Source: Scleromitrula shiraiana
Lineage: Eukaryota > Ascomycota > Leotiomycetes > Helotiales > Sclerotiniaceae
NCBI GenBank assembly: GCA_028455995.1
Contig: JABELC010000002.1
Span: 2,914,001 to 2,978,000 of the forward strand
Length of the DNA stretch: 64,000 nucleotides
Direction of reading: 5' to 3'
Shown here piece after piece: positions 11,672 to 23,755 of the stretch. The notes under the pieces are model-generated. The model had not been told where the DNA came from. It saw only the letters and a list, made by a program, of their open reading frames with translations, and ran no database searches. Position numbers and translations under genes: made by a program. How positions within the stretch are numbered: the first letter of the stretch is position 1; every line of letters starts with the position of its first letter.

Positions 11672-12751
11672 TCTTGCAGATAGATAATATGATGATGTAA
11701 CAAATTCTTTGAAAGATTATTGAAAGATTGAGTTTTTATGGGAGATGTTGAGCTAATACCAAGTCTTCTCCGGTTTGGGGAAGCTACTTAAAGTAGGTAC
11801 TTAATGATGGGGTTATGATGGGGTTATGATGAAATGGTTGGCTCGAAGCTTTCTTCTAACCGCGGGAAATAGATAATGAACTTGCGTTGGAATGAGAAAT
11901 ATAGAACGAGGGGGAAAATGAAAAACAGTGAAGATATATATATTTATTGAATATTCATTTTACTTACCTTATGATGTAGAGAGGCGAAATATTCTGCGGG
12001 GTTTGCATACTTTTTTTTTTCGTCATAGAACTAACATACTGTAAGTGGTGTGTTTCCTACCCGTACATATATCAATACGTTGGATCTGCAGTTTCATTCA
12101 TCTTTGGTGGGCTGTTGAGCTTTTCCCAAGCCGTGCCCAATCTAATAAATTTGAAAGCCTATACTTCCTATAAGCTATTTATATAGTGACGTCGATCCCT
12201 GTCAAGTAGGTAGCTTTATGCGATGAACCATTGATAAGAATTATGCCCAAGAAAACCTAATGTGCACATTTCACTAAAAACAGATTAATAGTAGTTTTAT
12301 TAGTTTGAAGATATACTATTTCATCTTATGAGAAAGAGAAATAGGTTCATAGTATAGTATTTCATAGTATTGTCTGTGTAAGGTTAAGAATAATAACAAT
12401 TATAAGTATACTTGAGTAAGGCATGAAATATGAGAAAGGCATTGTCCTCCAGAAATGCCCTTTCATCCCACGAAAATTCCATTCTCCACACTAAAGGTTA
12501 GCGTCGGCTAGATGCCCTCACCCCGCAACCTCTGGGACCAACATCCCATCCCGCCCGCCATTCAATTTATATTTATATTTATATTTATATTTACATTTGT
12601 CTCACGTACTCACGTGCATCATTGTGAATTATTTGAATTGATATCGTGAGATCTGGCGATAGCGATATACACATCACCAACATTGGAGAGTAAAGGAAAT
12701 AATACTAAATTATTTCAATGCCCAGATGATAGACTCTAATACATCTACAAA
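11672..12751. other. Divergent promoter region, branching enzyme / MCX1
   Basis: About 1.1 kb without coding sequence. It contains a repeated ATGATGGGGTTATGATG-type stretch near 11,800, an A/T run at 12,011-12,020, a (TTTATA)n hexamer array at about 12,565-12,594 and CACGTG-like sites near 12,603-12,616. Confidence 0.45.
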
Positions 12752-14701
12752 ATGTCGCCGATGTCGGGACTCAGCAGAATTCCCCTTCGACCATCTCATC
12801 ATAATACTCGAATCCCCTTGATCGTTCATCATCGAGCTCTTTTCACTTCTTCTAGAAATTATCACCGAGAATCACAATTTCGCCCATCAAATTTTGATGG
12901 GCAGGGTTGGACTTCTTCTTATGAGCCCCCTGGACTAACAAAGGGCCCTCTATCTCAAGCATCTAAACATGGTGTCCCAACCCTTACACCTCTGTCATTA
13001 AAGAACCATTTGGATAAATTCGTGGTTGGACAAGATAAGGCAAAGAAAGTCACATGTGTAGCAATTTACAATCACTATCAACGGATTCGAGAATTGAGAA
13101 GGCAGGATATTGAAGAACAAGATAGAAAGGATCAATATAATAGGAGACATTTGTATGAACGGGAACGCAACAGCCACCCAGTTGACAGTAATCCCATCCA
13201 TTATAATCTAACCACATGATATTGTTCTAATTTTGGCTGTTCTACAGATGAATATATTGGCCATGCTATACAAACGGCTGATTTAAATGCTTCATTCCAC
13301 CGTGATGGGGAATATGAGGAAGAGCCTGAACTGGGGTCACGACCACTAGAAGACCCGATCCAGGACCGTACAATAATTGAGAAATCAAATCTAATGCTCC
13401 TAGGACCATCTGGTGTAGGGAAGACTTACATTCTACAGACACTAGCTCGTGTACTCGAAGTACCATTCGCTACTGTTGATTGTTCTTCTTTAACACAAGC
13501 TGGATATATCGGTACTGATATCGAATCTTCTATTGAGCGTCTACTTTTGGCTTCATCCCATTCAGTGCAGAAATGTGAGACAGGAATTATCTTCTTTGAT
13601 GAAATTGACAAATTGGCAAAACCTCCTGTCATGACACATGGCCGTGATGTATCAGGAGAAGGTGTTCAGCAAGGATTACTCAAAATGATCGAAGGGACTA
13701 CAGTAACCATCAATGCCAAAAGTGACAAGAACAATTCCAACTCATCAAGAGGCATGGACCGAGGAGGTCGAGAAACCGGGCCACCTAGCAAAAATGAACA
13801 ATACACAATCGACACCTCTAACATTCTTTTCGTCTTTGCCGGGGCTTTCATTGGCCTAGAGCAGATAATCTCCAAACGTCTATCCAGCGGGTCCTCAATT
13901 GGATTCGGCTCTACACTCTCTAACTCATCTCCCAATTCCTCAAATCAACCACCCCCAGATGTTCTCTCAAGCACCACGCCTCAAGACCTCCAAAACTACG
14001 GGCTTATCCCCGAACTCCTCGGCCGAATTCCCATCACCACCTCTCTATCCCCCCTTTCCCTCTCCCAGCTAGTATCCATCCTCACCGAGCCCAAGAACTC
14101 ACTCGTAAAGCAATACACCGCCTTATTCGAAACCTACGGTCCCCATGGCATCCAATTAAAATTCACCAGAGCAGCTCTCGAAGCCATTGCTTTCCTAGCT
14201 CTCCACGGGCCTTGTTCATCTACATCCTCCAAATCTCCTAATAAATCATCCTCTTCCCAATCCAAACACTCCGGCATAGGCGCCCGTGGCCTCCGCTCAA
14301 TCATGGAGTCCGTTCTTCACGAAATAATGTTCATAGGCCCTTCATCTCCAAACATTCGCTACGTATTAGTTGACGAAGCATTTGTGAAGGGATTAGATAA
14401 AGAATCTAGTCAATTTGGCGGGAACACGAAGAAAGGAAAAGATGAGATGGATGGTGCTAGAGCAGATACAGAGGGAGAGGGAGAGGGAGAGGGAGATGGA
14501 GATGGGGAAGTCAGACTACCGAGATGCTTTCCGAGGAATCAGAAGAATTATTTTGACGAGGCGTGGGAGATGGAGGAGGAGATGTGGAGGGCGAGGAATG
14601 GTATTCGGGAGAAGAGGAGGAATGGGGGCGGGGATGCCGGGAAGGATGCTGGGGTTCGGAGTTTTGAGCAATATAGGCTTGTGATAGAGAGTGGTATGTG
14701 A
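12752..14701 (+). CDS. MCX1: Mitochondrial ClpX-type AAA+ unfoldase
   Basis: Exons are 12752..13187 and 13248..14701 (1890 nt, 629 aa). The donor is GTAATC, the acceptor CTACAG, and the join gives HPVDNEYIGH. The N-terminus is basic and Ser/Arg-rich, fitting a mitochondrial presequence. The N-terminal zinc-binding domain of bacterial ClpX is absent, as in yeast Mcx1. Walker A is GPSGVGKT, the pore loop AGYIGTD, Walker B GIIFFDEID, then a RDVSGEGVQQGLLKMIEGT segment, sensor region GLIPELLGRIP and sensor-2 GARGLRS. An IGF tripeptide (SIGFGS) sits where ClpX carries its ClpP-docking loop. Low-complexity Ser/Asn insertions interrupt the domain, and an acidic GEGEG tract precedes the C-terminus. 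It probably remodels matrix proteins; partnership with ClpP is inference. Confidence 0.93.
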
Positions 14702-15404
14702 AGATTGAGGGGATTCTTAAATGTTGAGCATTGAGGGAGCATGATATATATTGAGTGAGTGGGTGGGTGGGTGGGTGACAGGCAAGCATAATGATCTTGG
14801 TTTATTGCATTTGAATGGAGGGAGGTATTTTTCAACATAGTGGAGTCGGGCGCTTTTCATTTCTTTCATTTTCCGTTTCTTGAAATAAGCATTACTTCAT
14901 GGCATGAAGTTGAAATTTGGCAATATCTGTAAATGCGAGAATAACGAAACGAACAAAATGATTCATCGTCGTACTTGTGCCATTTCACCCAGTCATAATC
15001 ATGCATATTTTGAAGAAATCTTCTACGAGTCAACTTGACAAACCTGAATTCTCTAAACAAACATGAAAGACGCAAAAAACTATCTTGTTGTACAAATGCG
15101 TTCGTTCGTTTCGTTTATTTCATCCCCACTACCCCTCTTCCCTTTTTCCCTCCCCTCCCCTCCCCTCTCACTTATCCCATATCATAATAACCATCGTCTT
15201 TTATGCACAAACCTACCACCCACCTCACCCGATCTCCATTGCAAGAAACCGTTCTTTTCACTATCCCATCCCACTCCCCCATAAGTTGACAAATGAAAGA
15301 AAAGTTATTTTAAGTAGTTTATTCTTAGTGTTCCAATTCGAACCTGGAGAAGTAGAGATATTCCTTTTGTTTCATTAAGAGGAAGGAAATGCTGGGTAGT
15401 TTGT
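14702..15404. other. Convergent 3' flanks of MCX1 and COX5
   Basis: Non-coding. It has a (GGGT)n-like run near 14,756-14,777 and pyrimidine-rich C/T tracts at 15,125-15,180. No gene is recognised. Confidence 0.4.
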
Positions 15405-16251
15405 TTAGTTTTTCTTGGGTGCGGATTGGACCATTCCTGGACCGACGTAACCCTCGGATGAGATACCTGAGATTGGTTCAGAGTTTTGTTCCTGTATGAG
15501 ACGGGCTGTATTAGCATTTGTACATCTTGATGAGAAAAGCATCTTCCACGGCCGCGTAAAGTAACCATTTGTAGATTCTAGAAGTAAGATAGAAGATGGG
15601 GTGTAAAGAATGTACCTTCAAGTACTCGTTTGTAGCCTCTTGCCACTCCCTGTTCATGGTTGATGGGCTACCCTTGGCGAACATTCTGATGACACTGAAG
15701 ATGACAAAGGAAACTCCAACACCGCCTACGACCAAACCAAAGACTTTCCATCCCTCTCCGGGAGGAGTTTGGGCACGGGGACCATGCGCTCCAAAGGCCA
15801 TGTAGTATGCTGTTTTGCAGAAATCGTATTAGCTTTCTTATCTTGTTTTCATCTCCACTCCAAACACCCCAAAACAACTTCCGCCAGAACCTGGCAAAAG
15901 TTCAATCCCGCACATCTCAAAGATCCTGCATAGCTAACCAGCCAGCCAACCCTTGAGATCCCGAGATCCCGAAGCTCAAGAGCAGCAAAGGAAAATATGC
16001 CAAGGTATTGAGTACACAGATATATACATACCAGCCTTCTTCTCCTGCAGAGTCAACTCAGTCCAATTAACCTTCATACGATCCCTCAACCTCATCCACA
16101 ACTCGGCCTGTTCCTGCGGTGGCATGCCCTCCCATCTCTTCTCGATATCGGCCAAAGTTGGGTTACTGATGGCATGTGCGGTGGTAGCTTTGCGGATTTG
16201 TTGTGAGCGGCATGCCACGCGGCTGCTGCGGACAATTGATGTGCGAAGCAT
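15405..16251 (-). CDS. COX5: Cytochrome c oxidase subunit IV/5, mitochondrial
   Basis: Exons are 16251..16032, 15809..15616 and 15491..15405 (501 nt, 166 aa). Donors are GTATGT and GTACAT and both acceptors are CAG. The basic N-terminus (MLRTSIVRSSRVACRSQQIRK) is a presequence. Family landmarks are IEKRWEGMPPQEQAELWMRL, VNWTELTLQEKKAAYYMAFG, one transmembrane helix (VFGLVVGGVGVSFVIFSVIR) and NREWQEATNEYLKEQN. The subunit belongs to complex IV of the inner membrane and corresponds to yeast Cox5a/b. Length and single-helix topology fit. The first intron (222 nt) is long for this window. Confidence 0.93.
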
Positions 16252-18280
16252 GGTGGAAGAATATTTTGGTAGAGAGGAGAGTTGCGGTTGGTTTAATTGA
16301 GGGTTATAGTCGTCGCTGGTTGTGAGATTGCAGTTCGTAAGGTTAGGATTGTATATGAGGATGGAGAATCGGATGACTTTGTCGCATATATTTTGTTAAG
16401 CGAGGCAAAGATCCACTTTCAACATCACGTGCATAGGATATCTTGTTGATTTTCTACGATTTTCTACGATCCTCTACGTCTTCTACAGTCATACGAATGT
16501 TTAATGTGTCTATAATTCTTTTGAAGATACTTCTTGGTGTATGAAAAACATACTTGGAGTTATTTCGAGGTTGTTATAGCTTTGATTTGTGGGTCAATCG
16601 TCGACAAATCAACGTCATTTGGTTGGCCATCAAAAAAGTTACATGGTTACAAATTCTCGAGCCTCAACTGGTCACGACACTTTTATTTCGATTTTGATAC
16701 TGAGCATCCTAATTAATGTGCTGTTATTGTTTAGCTGGAAAAGAAGTATTATGATGGTAGATTATCAGGGACTCCTTCAATGTTGTTACCAGTAGAATGG
16801 AACGCTGTTGGTGGTTACATCATGTGTAAACAAGCGGCGTTGCATCTATGTTGTATGTTCCTACTGGTGAATAATTTTCCAGAGGACACCTTGATGTCCA
16901 GATGTACTATAAATATTTATAACTAGATCATTCCGTGATGCTTGTGTATATCTATAGCCTGGGTGCTGAGGAAATCATAAGCACCTTGTGTCCGGGTGCA
17001 TGATATTCGATGCCAAGTGTCCGAGGACTTCTTGAGTATGGAGAGAATCTCCTACAGATTATCAATGAGAATGGTAACAGTTTTAATAATGAAACTCTGG
17101 ATACCATTAAAGCCATGAGTCATGTGAGTATCGTATAAGGTGATGCACATGCGCTGAGAACCCTACAACTGACAACCAAAGGGTGAGTATGATAGGTATA
17201 CCGAGTCTAGTATCTTACTCCACTGCTTCCACATCCGGGGATATAGAGACTATAGATTATGTATCCCCGACATATCTCAAAAGTAGTAGTAGATTGATTA
17301 CCTACTAGCCTGACGAGCCTGGTAAGGAGATTCTCACCAAGAATATCACCCCACCATTATAAACCAACCTCTCTACCTTGGAACTTTCCTGTAGCTAGGG
17401 TATAACCGTGCATGAAATATGTAAGCCGATGATCCGCCATTTACTGCATTATTATTATTATTACCCTCAGGAGTCAGGACTTCAACTTTGAGAATAATCC
17501 CCAGAGCTTTCGCGTGGGTCGTTATCATAAAAGAAAGTCCGAAAAAATGGCCGGGAAAGGAATCAAAATTTCTTATTCCTTAAGAAAAGTTACGAGATGG
17601 GATAGTATGGGATAGTATTCATAAGTAATAGCAAATAATAGGTTGACAGTTTGACTCAACATCTTATCATGCAATGAGAAAATCTCGAACAGCACGTGTA
17701 GTAATTGAGTGGAGTGATTGTCTTTCTATATATTTGGCTGACATAACAAAGTAAGACTTATCCGTAAGATAGTAATAAGTAATAAGTAATAAGTAATAAG
17801 AGAGCTAGATTCGGACTTGATATATACAAGAATTTGGGTAGATGATTATGAACCCTCCAGTAACCGACGACTATATAAAACGATAAGAATAAGAAGATAA
17901 ATAAAATCTATCCTGTTGCTTCCATTACCTCGGATCGAGATAATGCGGATAAAGGAAATTTATATGAATTCCCATGTTAACCCGAATTATCGTGTTCTTG
18001 AAAGGTGTTTGGACCGAAAGCTTCCGAATGTTGGCATTCCGGGCTTCAGCGAGAAGCATGAATAGAAAAAAAAGGGAAACTTCTAGTTTGCTTATCAAAG
18101 AATGATGAGAGTGTTAGAATAAACAACATCTAAAATTTGAAAGATTCTACGATTCTACTCGAGTAGACTAGGCTAATACCATATCATCTACTCCTTGACA
18201 ACGTTAACAACTCCTTGACAACAACTTCTTACTCTTGGCAGGTAACAAGTAAGAAACGTAAAATACTGTTATTCATAGTA
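16252..18280. other. Long intergenic region upstream of COX5 and GAPDH
   Basis: About 2 kb with no recognisable gene. It contains an (AAGTAAT)n-like run at about 17,772-17,800, short ATT/TTA triplet runs near 17,450, and scattered TATAAA-like strings. I see no tRNA cloverleaf or transposon ends. Confidence 0.4.
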
Positions 18281-18282
18281 GA

Positions 18283-18382
18283 CGTACAAGCACAAGAGGT
18301 ACAAGCACAAGAGGCACAAGCACAAGAGGCTGGATATCTGCCCGTGGACATAGTGGACATAGTGGACATAGTGGGCATAGTT
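18283..18382. repeat. Two adjacent short tandem repeats (15-mer and 9-mer)
   Basis: Three copies of a 15-mer (GTACAAGCACAAGAG and a variant starting GC) at about 18,284-18,329 are followed within 25 bp by three to four copies of GTGGACATA at about 18,353-18,381. Both unit lengths are multiples of three, so a frame through them stays open (VQAQE and DIV repeats). No flanking coding context is seen. They lie about 450 bp upstream of GAPDH. Confidence 0.6.
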
Positions 18383-18794
18383 TTACTTTACATACATAGT
18401 AGCTAGAAGTCGAAGGACCAAGGGTTGTACCGACACGGGTCTACCAATCTGGTGAATTCTATCAATATCCAAGCTTTTTACGCTAAGGGAGGGGCGACCG
18501 TAAATTTGATTCAACAACCACCCCACCAATTTTGATCCCCCCCCCTCCGTTCTTCCTTTTCTGCTTTCTACATAAACACAACCATCTCCCTTCATAAATT
18601 CATCTAAAAAATCATCAAAATTTTACAAGTAAGTCATCTATCCATATTGTTCGATACTTTTACACTCTTTCTTAAGAGATGTAAGGGTCTATTAGCATGA
18701 TATAAAAGCTTGTGTTTACTTTGCTTTTGAGCTATCATGTCAATAAAGCTTTGGCAGGATTTTCAACAACCAGAAACTGACAGCTTCTCTTAGA
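18383..18794 (+). promoter_or_regulatory. GAPDH promoter and 5' leader
   Basis: A pyrimidine-rich stretch (CCCCCCCCCTCC near 18,538-18,549, then TTCTTCCTTTTC) precedes the start. This is typical of strongly expressed filamentous-fungal genes. A GTAAGT at 18,629 and a possible acceptor at 18,757 (TTTGGCAG) or 18,793 suggest a 5'-UTR intron. Both points are inference. Confidence 0.45.
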
Positions 18795-19931
18795 ATGGCT
18801 CCTACTAAAGTTGGAATTAACGGTTTCGGACGTATCGGACGTATCGTCTTCAGAAATGCCATCGAGCATGATGACATTGACATCGTCGCTGTCAACGATC
18901 CTTTCATCGAGACTGAATACGCTGTAAGCCACACCTTCTACAACACGTTAGTTTACAAGGAACCTTATCTAACTTCTCTTGTTTATAGGCATACATGTTG
19001 AAGTATGATTCTACCCATGGTCAATTCAAGGGCGATATCAAGGTTCTTGCAGATGGATTAGAAGTCAATGGCAAGAAGGTCAAATTCTACACCGAGAGAG
19101 ACCCCGCCAACATCCCATGGGCTGAGTCTGGTGCATACTACGTTGTTGAGTCAACTGGTGTCTTCACCACCACTGAGAAGGCTAAGGCACATCTTAAGGG
19201 TGGTGCTAAGAAGGTTGTCATCTCCGCTCCTTCCGCTGATGCCCCCATGTACGTTATGGGTGTCAACAACGAGACCTACAAGCCAGATGTTGATGTTATC
19301 TCCAACGCTTCTTGCACAACCAACTGCCTTGCTCCTCTCGCCAAGGTCATCCACGATGAGTTCACCATCATTGAGGGTCTCATGACCACCATCCACTCCT
19401 ACACTGCCACCCAAAAGACTGTTGATGGGCCATCAGCAAAGGATTGGCGTGGAGGACGTACCGCTGCTCAGAACATCATTCCTAGCAGCACTGGTGCCGC
19501 CAAGGCTGTCGGAAAGGTCATCCCAGCTCTTAACGGCAAGCTCACCGGAATGTCCATGCGTGTCCCAACTTCCAATGTCTCAGTCGTTGACTTGACTTGC
19601 CGCATTGAGAAGGGTGCTAGCTACGATCAAATCAAGGCTGTCATCAAGAAGGCTGCTGAGGGTCCTCTCAAGGGTAAGATTTTCCACAACCCTTTTAGTA
19701 TTACCAATCTGCTAACTATAATTCACAGGCATACTCGCTTACACCGAGGATGATGTTGTTTCCACTGACTTGAACGGTGACACCCACTCCTCCATCTTCG
19801 ATGCCAAGGCCGGTATCTCTCTCAACGAGAACTTTGTCAAGTTGGTTTCTTGGTACGACAACGAGTGGGGTTACTCCCGCCGTGTTCTCGACCTCCTCAG
19901 CTACATTGCCAAAGTTGATGCTGGAAAGTAG
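18795..19931 (+). CDS. GPD1: Glyceraldehyde-3-phosphate dehydrogenase
   Basis: Exons are 18795..18923, 18989..19673 and 19729..19931 (1017 nt, 338 aa), the standard length. Introns begin GTAAGC and GTAAGA and end TATAG and CACAG; the second has a GCTAAC branch. Visible landmarks are the NAD-binding start KVGINGFGRIGRIV, AAYMLKYDSTHGQFKG, the active site SNASCTTNCLAPLAK with the nucleophile Cys, HSYTATQKTVDGPS, and the C-terminus SWYDNEWGYSRRVLDLL. It catalyses the NAD-dependent phosphorylating oxidation of glyceraldehyde-3-phosphate in cytosolic glycolysis. Codon use is strongly biased to C-ending codons (ATC, GTC, AAG), fitting high expression. Confidence 0.98.
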
Positions 19932-21319
19932 GAGATTTCTACTTGATTTCGAGAAAATAAGCAAGAATCTGATTCCCATGTGTTCGGCAGGGAATTCTTG
20001 AAAGGCAGGCTCTGATCTTTGCATTGAACGTAAAAGTTTCATTAAATAGTTATTACAGAGTAACGATGGAAACGCCTTATGATAGCCTAAGACTGAAAAC
20101 AAATAAGAAAAAAAAAGTTGCTACATGACTGTTTTGATTAATATTCTATCATGTGAAGATACTACGTTTCCCAAATATCTAGTACTTATGAAGGTGACTT
20201 GCTTGCTTACTATCAACCAACTCATCAACTCGAGAGCAATAATTGTTAAGATAAGTCGGATGTATATAGCATGTCCTTATTGACTGTATCGACTATCTTA
20301 TTAGCATTGTTAAAAAAAATTGATACCATGTATAGGTGATCTCGAGTTGTCCATGGAGACAATATCGCATTTTGTGCCATATATTTCAGGCACAGACTAG
20401 GCTACTTCTACTCAACCAATCCAATCATCACTTATTACTCCCATCATTGCTCAAACAGACAACCCCTACTTTCCCTTCCAATAATGCGAATTTCATAACA
20501 TCCAAATTGTTGAAACAATCATAGCATTAAAAAAGGAAATAAATTGTGAATAATCGAATTCCTATCTTGTATCCCGTTTATTTGTTCTTAACAACAACCT
20601 ATTCTTCTTTCTCTTTCTCTTTCTTCTCTGGAGTCAACAATCGCTTCCGAGCCACTGCCCATCTCCTCTTTCGGTAAGTTTGATATTGGATCCTATTTCC
20701 TCTCCCAACCTTCCGGGTATAGCTTTCCTTCTTGTAGTAGTTAGTTTACCGTTACACGGGACAGCGATATATCAGTCCTCTTCCACTACTCACTCGATAG
20801 TCTAAATCATTCGTTCTTATTTATCTTCCCCATTCCCTTAGTTCCTGAATCCGGTCACCTGATAACTCCCCTATTCTTGTATTTAGCCATTTCCTTTCAG
20901 TATTGCATCTCTCATAAGTATCATCTTGGTTCGATTTACTGTTTTGTGAGTTTTGGTTCCACACGCTTCCTTCAAGTCGAGGCTGCTTGTGTGTTGCGAT
21001 GCTTGCTCTATTTCCACCAAAGCTTTGTCTATTACTCTTCTCGTTTGCAAATTTGTATTTCCCATAGCTTTCATTGGTATCAGGCATACAACGGCAATTT
21101 TCTAATATTACTTAGGACTTGGTGTTTTTCCAACCATATTTACCATTTCGGAGACTATCAATAATTCAATCTATTTCATTTGACGGCGTTTGGTGGCTCT
21201 TATGATATCCACCTTGGGAGTGGCCCCAAGTACAACCTAAAATTGAATCCATCAATTTTTGTTTCTCTTCATCGATTTGACTATCAGTAACCCCATTCCG
21301 ATCTTTAACATCGACCTCG
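19932..21319. other. GAPDH 3' flank and HDA1 upstream region
   Basis: About 1.4 kb with no recognised gene. A/T-rich downstream of GAPDH, then long pyrimidine-rich stretches (20,600-20,660 and 21,090-21,290) that may be a long HDA1 leader. Confidence 0.4.
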
Positions 21320-23755
21320 ATGGATACAATAATACCCACCATGTTGGTGCAAAACAGTGACATTGATGTTCACATGCACGACAATCAGAACTCTCTTCTA
21401 CTAAACGGAACTCTACAGAACGGATATCAATTCGTTAATCCTCAAGATACTTACACTGATCTTACAACCGAGGACGCGACCGACTCATCATCGTCAGAAG
21501 ATACAAGAGTCGCGTTTGTCCCTCGACAGGCGTGGCTTGCTACCGGTTGCTGTTATGATGATCGTATGAAATATCATTCTACCGGAGACTACTCAGATAA
21601 AGAATCACATCCTGAGGACCCTCGTCGTATACAGGCAATCTTCAAAGCATTTAGAGAGGCCGGACTGATTTACTCTGGTAGCGAAACCGAATTGGGTAAC
21701 ATTCTTAAGAATTCCCCTACCAAATATATGTGGCGTATTCCTGCACGGGAAGCAAGAAAAGACGAGATATGTACGATGCATACGGCGATGCATTATGATT
21801 GGGTTGAATCTCTGAACGACAAATCATTGGATGAGTTGAGTGAGATGAACAAGTTAATGGATATGGGGAGAAAATCACTGTACGTTGGTCTATGTACTTT
21901 CGAGGCGGCATTGCTCGCTGCAGGAGCTGCCATAGAGACATGCAAGCAGGTCGTTGAGGGCAAAGTAAAGAATGCCATCGCTGTCATTCGTCCGCCAGGA
22001 CATCATGCAGAATCGAGCGAGTCCCTGGGATTTTGCATTTTCAATAATGTTCCCATCGCCGCCAAGATATGTATGCTTGATTACCCTTCTACTTGTAGGA
22101 AGGTGCTTATTCTGGATTGGGACGTTCACCACGGCAACGGAATACAGAACATGTACTACAATGATCCAAATGTTCTATATATTTCGTTGCATGTATATGG
22201 TGATGGCCATTTCTATCCCGGTCAACCGGAGGATGGTATGCCCGATGGTGGGATTGATAAAGTTGGTGCGGGCGCAGGTGTAGGAAAGAATGTCAATATC
22301 GGATGGCTTGAGCAAGGTGTGGGTGATGGAGAATACATGGCAGCTTTCCAAAAGATTGTCATGCCAATCGCTCAAGAATTTGATCCTGATCTGGTCATTA
22401 TATCAGCAGGTTTTGACGCTGCTGCGGGAGATGAACTCGGCGCATGCTTTGTCACTCCCGCTTGTTATGCCCATATGACACATATGTTGATGTCACTAGC
22501 TGGAGGTAAAGTCGCCGTCTGTCTCGAAGGTGGCTACAACCTTTCTGCAATTTCACATTCTGCCCTAGCAGTGGCTAAAACATTAATGGGCGAACCACCT
22601 GCAAGAATCAGAATCCCACCAATAAGTAGACAAGCAGCAGAAGTTCTAGAACAAGTCAAAGCATATCATGCCCCCTACTGGGATTGTATGCGATCCAGTC
22701 TTGTCGAGGTCAAGGATGCACAATTTAATGGGGAGCCTCGCATGGACGATATCATTCGAACATATCAGAGAAATCTTTTGACTCGGAATCATAACATGCT
22801 TTCCCTATACGTCCATCGGGATAAACTTGCGAGGACGTTCGAAAATCAGGTTCTAATCACACCTTTAATCCGTGCGGCAAAACAAGTTCTAGTGATCATT
22901 CACGATCCGTAAGATTATTGGTTTTCTGTTTTACTGCCATTTACTAACATTGTTATAAGACCGAAAGTTGTAGCAGCCCCAGATCCATTTACGAGCCAAA
23001 TTGTCCCTCATAACACCTACATGGTAATCTTCCCTCCCCACAGTATCTGACCACAAAACCTCTAACACAACAGATAGATCGACCCAGTAGCCCCCTACAT
23101 CGAATGGGCGATAAAAAACGGCCTCGAAATAATGGACATCAACATCCCGTCCAACATCGATACCGCCCCACCCCCCACCGGCACCTACCCGGACCGCCGC
23201 ACCAACGCCTCCATCGAAGACCAAACCAAAGACCTCATGTGCTACCTCTGGGATAACATCCTCGAGCTCTTAGAGGGCACTTTCCTCTTCCTCGGCGTCG
23301 GCGACGCCTACATTGGAATCAAACAGCTGCTTCTCTCCCGCTCCTGCCGCCACCGCATCGCCGGCATCCTCTGCTTCATCGCCGGAAGTATCCGGCCGAT
23401 CAAAAGCGAAACGGACGCGGGGCTGAGCGCGTGGTATAAGGCGAATAGCGAGATTTATGTGAGCGGGGATCATGCGTGCTGGAATGATGAGGAGGGGTTG
23501 AGGAAGATCAAGAAGAGTCGGTTTGGGAAGGTGGTGAGGAGTGAGGTTGTTGGGGTGCAGGGGATGATGAGGAGGTATAGGGAGGAGGCGGAGGAGTGGA
23601 TGGTGGGGAAGTTGGAGGAGATGAGGAGGGAGGAGGGGGAGGGGGAGGAGGGGGAGGACGATGCGGTGGTGATGCGGGGCGATGCGAACGCGAATGCGAA
23701 TGCGAATGGGAATGGGAATGGCATTGGGATTGGCAATGGGGACGGTGCTTGGTAA
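21320..23755 (+). CDS. HDA1: Class II histone deacetylase with Arb2 domain
   Basis: Exons are 21320..22908, 22960..23023 and 23078..23755 (2331 nt, 776 aa). Introns have GTAAGA/TATAAG and GTAATC/AGATAG ends; the last acceptor was chosen by frame and sense (YM|IDPVAPYIEW). The deacetylase domain has IRPPGHHAESS, DWDVHHGNGIQNMYY, YISLHVYGDGHFYPG, SAGFDAAAGDELG and EGGYNLSAIS, with the zinc-binding Asp/His/Asp and catalytic His residues present. The C-terminal Arb2 fold (KVVAAPDPFTSQIVPHNTYMIDP... to about residue 700) is typical of fungal Hda1. The protein removes acetyl groups from histone tails in the nucleus. The tail is very acidic and then Asn/Gly/Ala repetitive (NANANANGNGNG). An alternative start is Met8. 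Confidence 0.96.
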
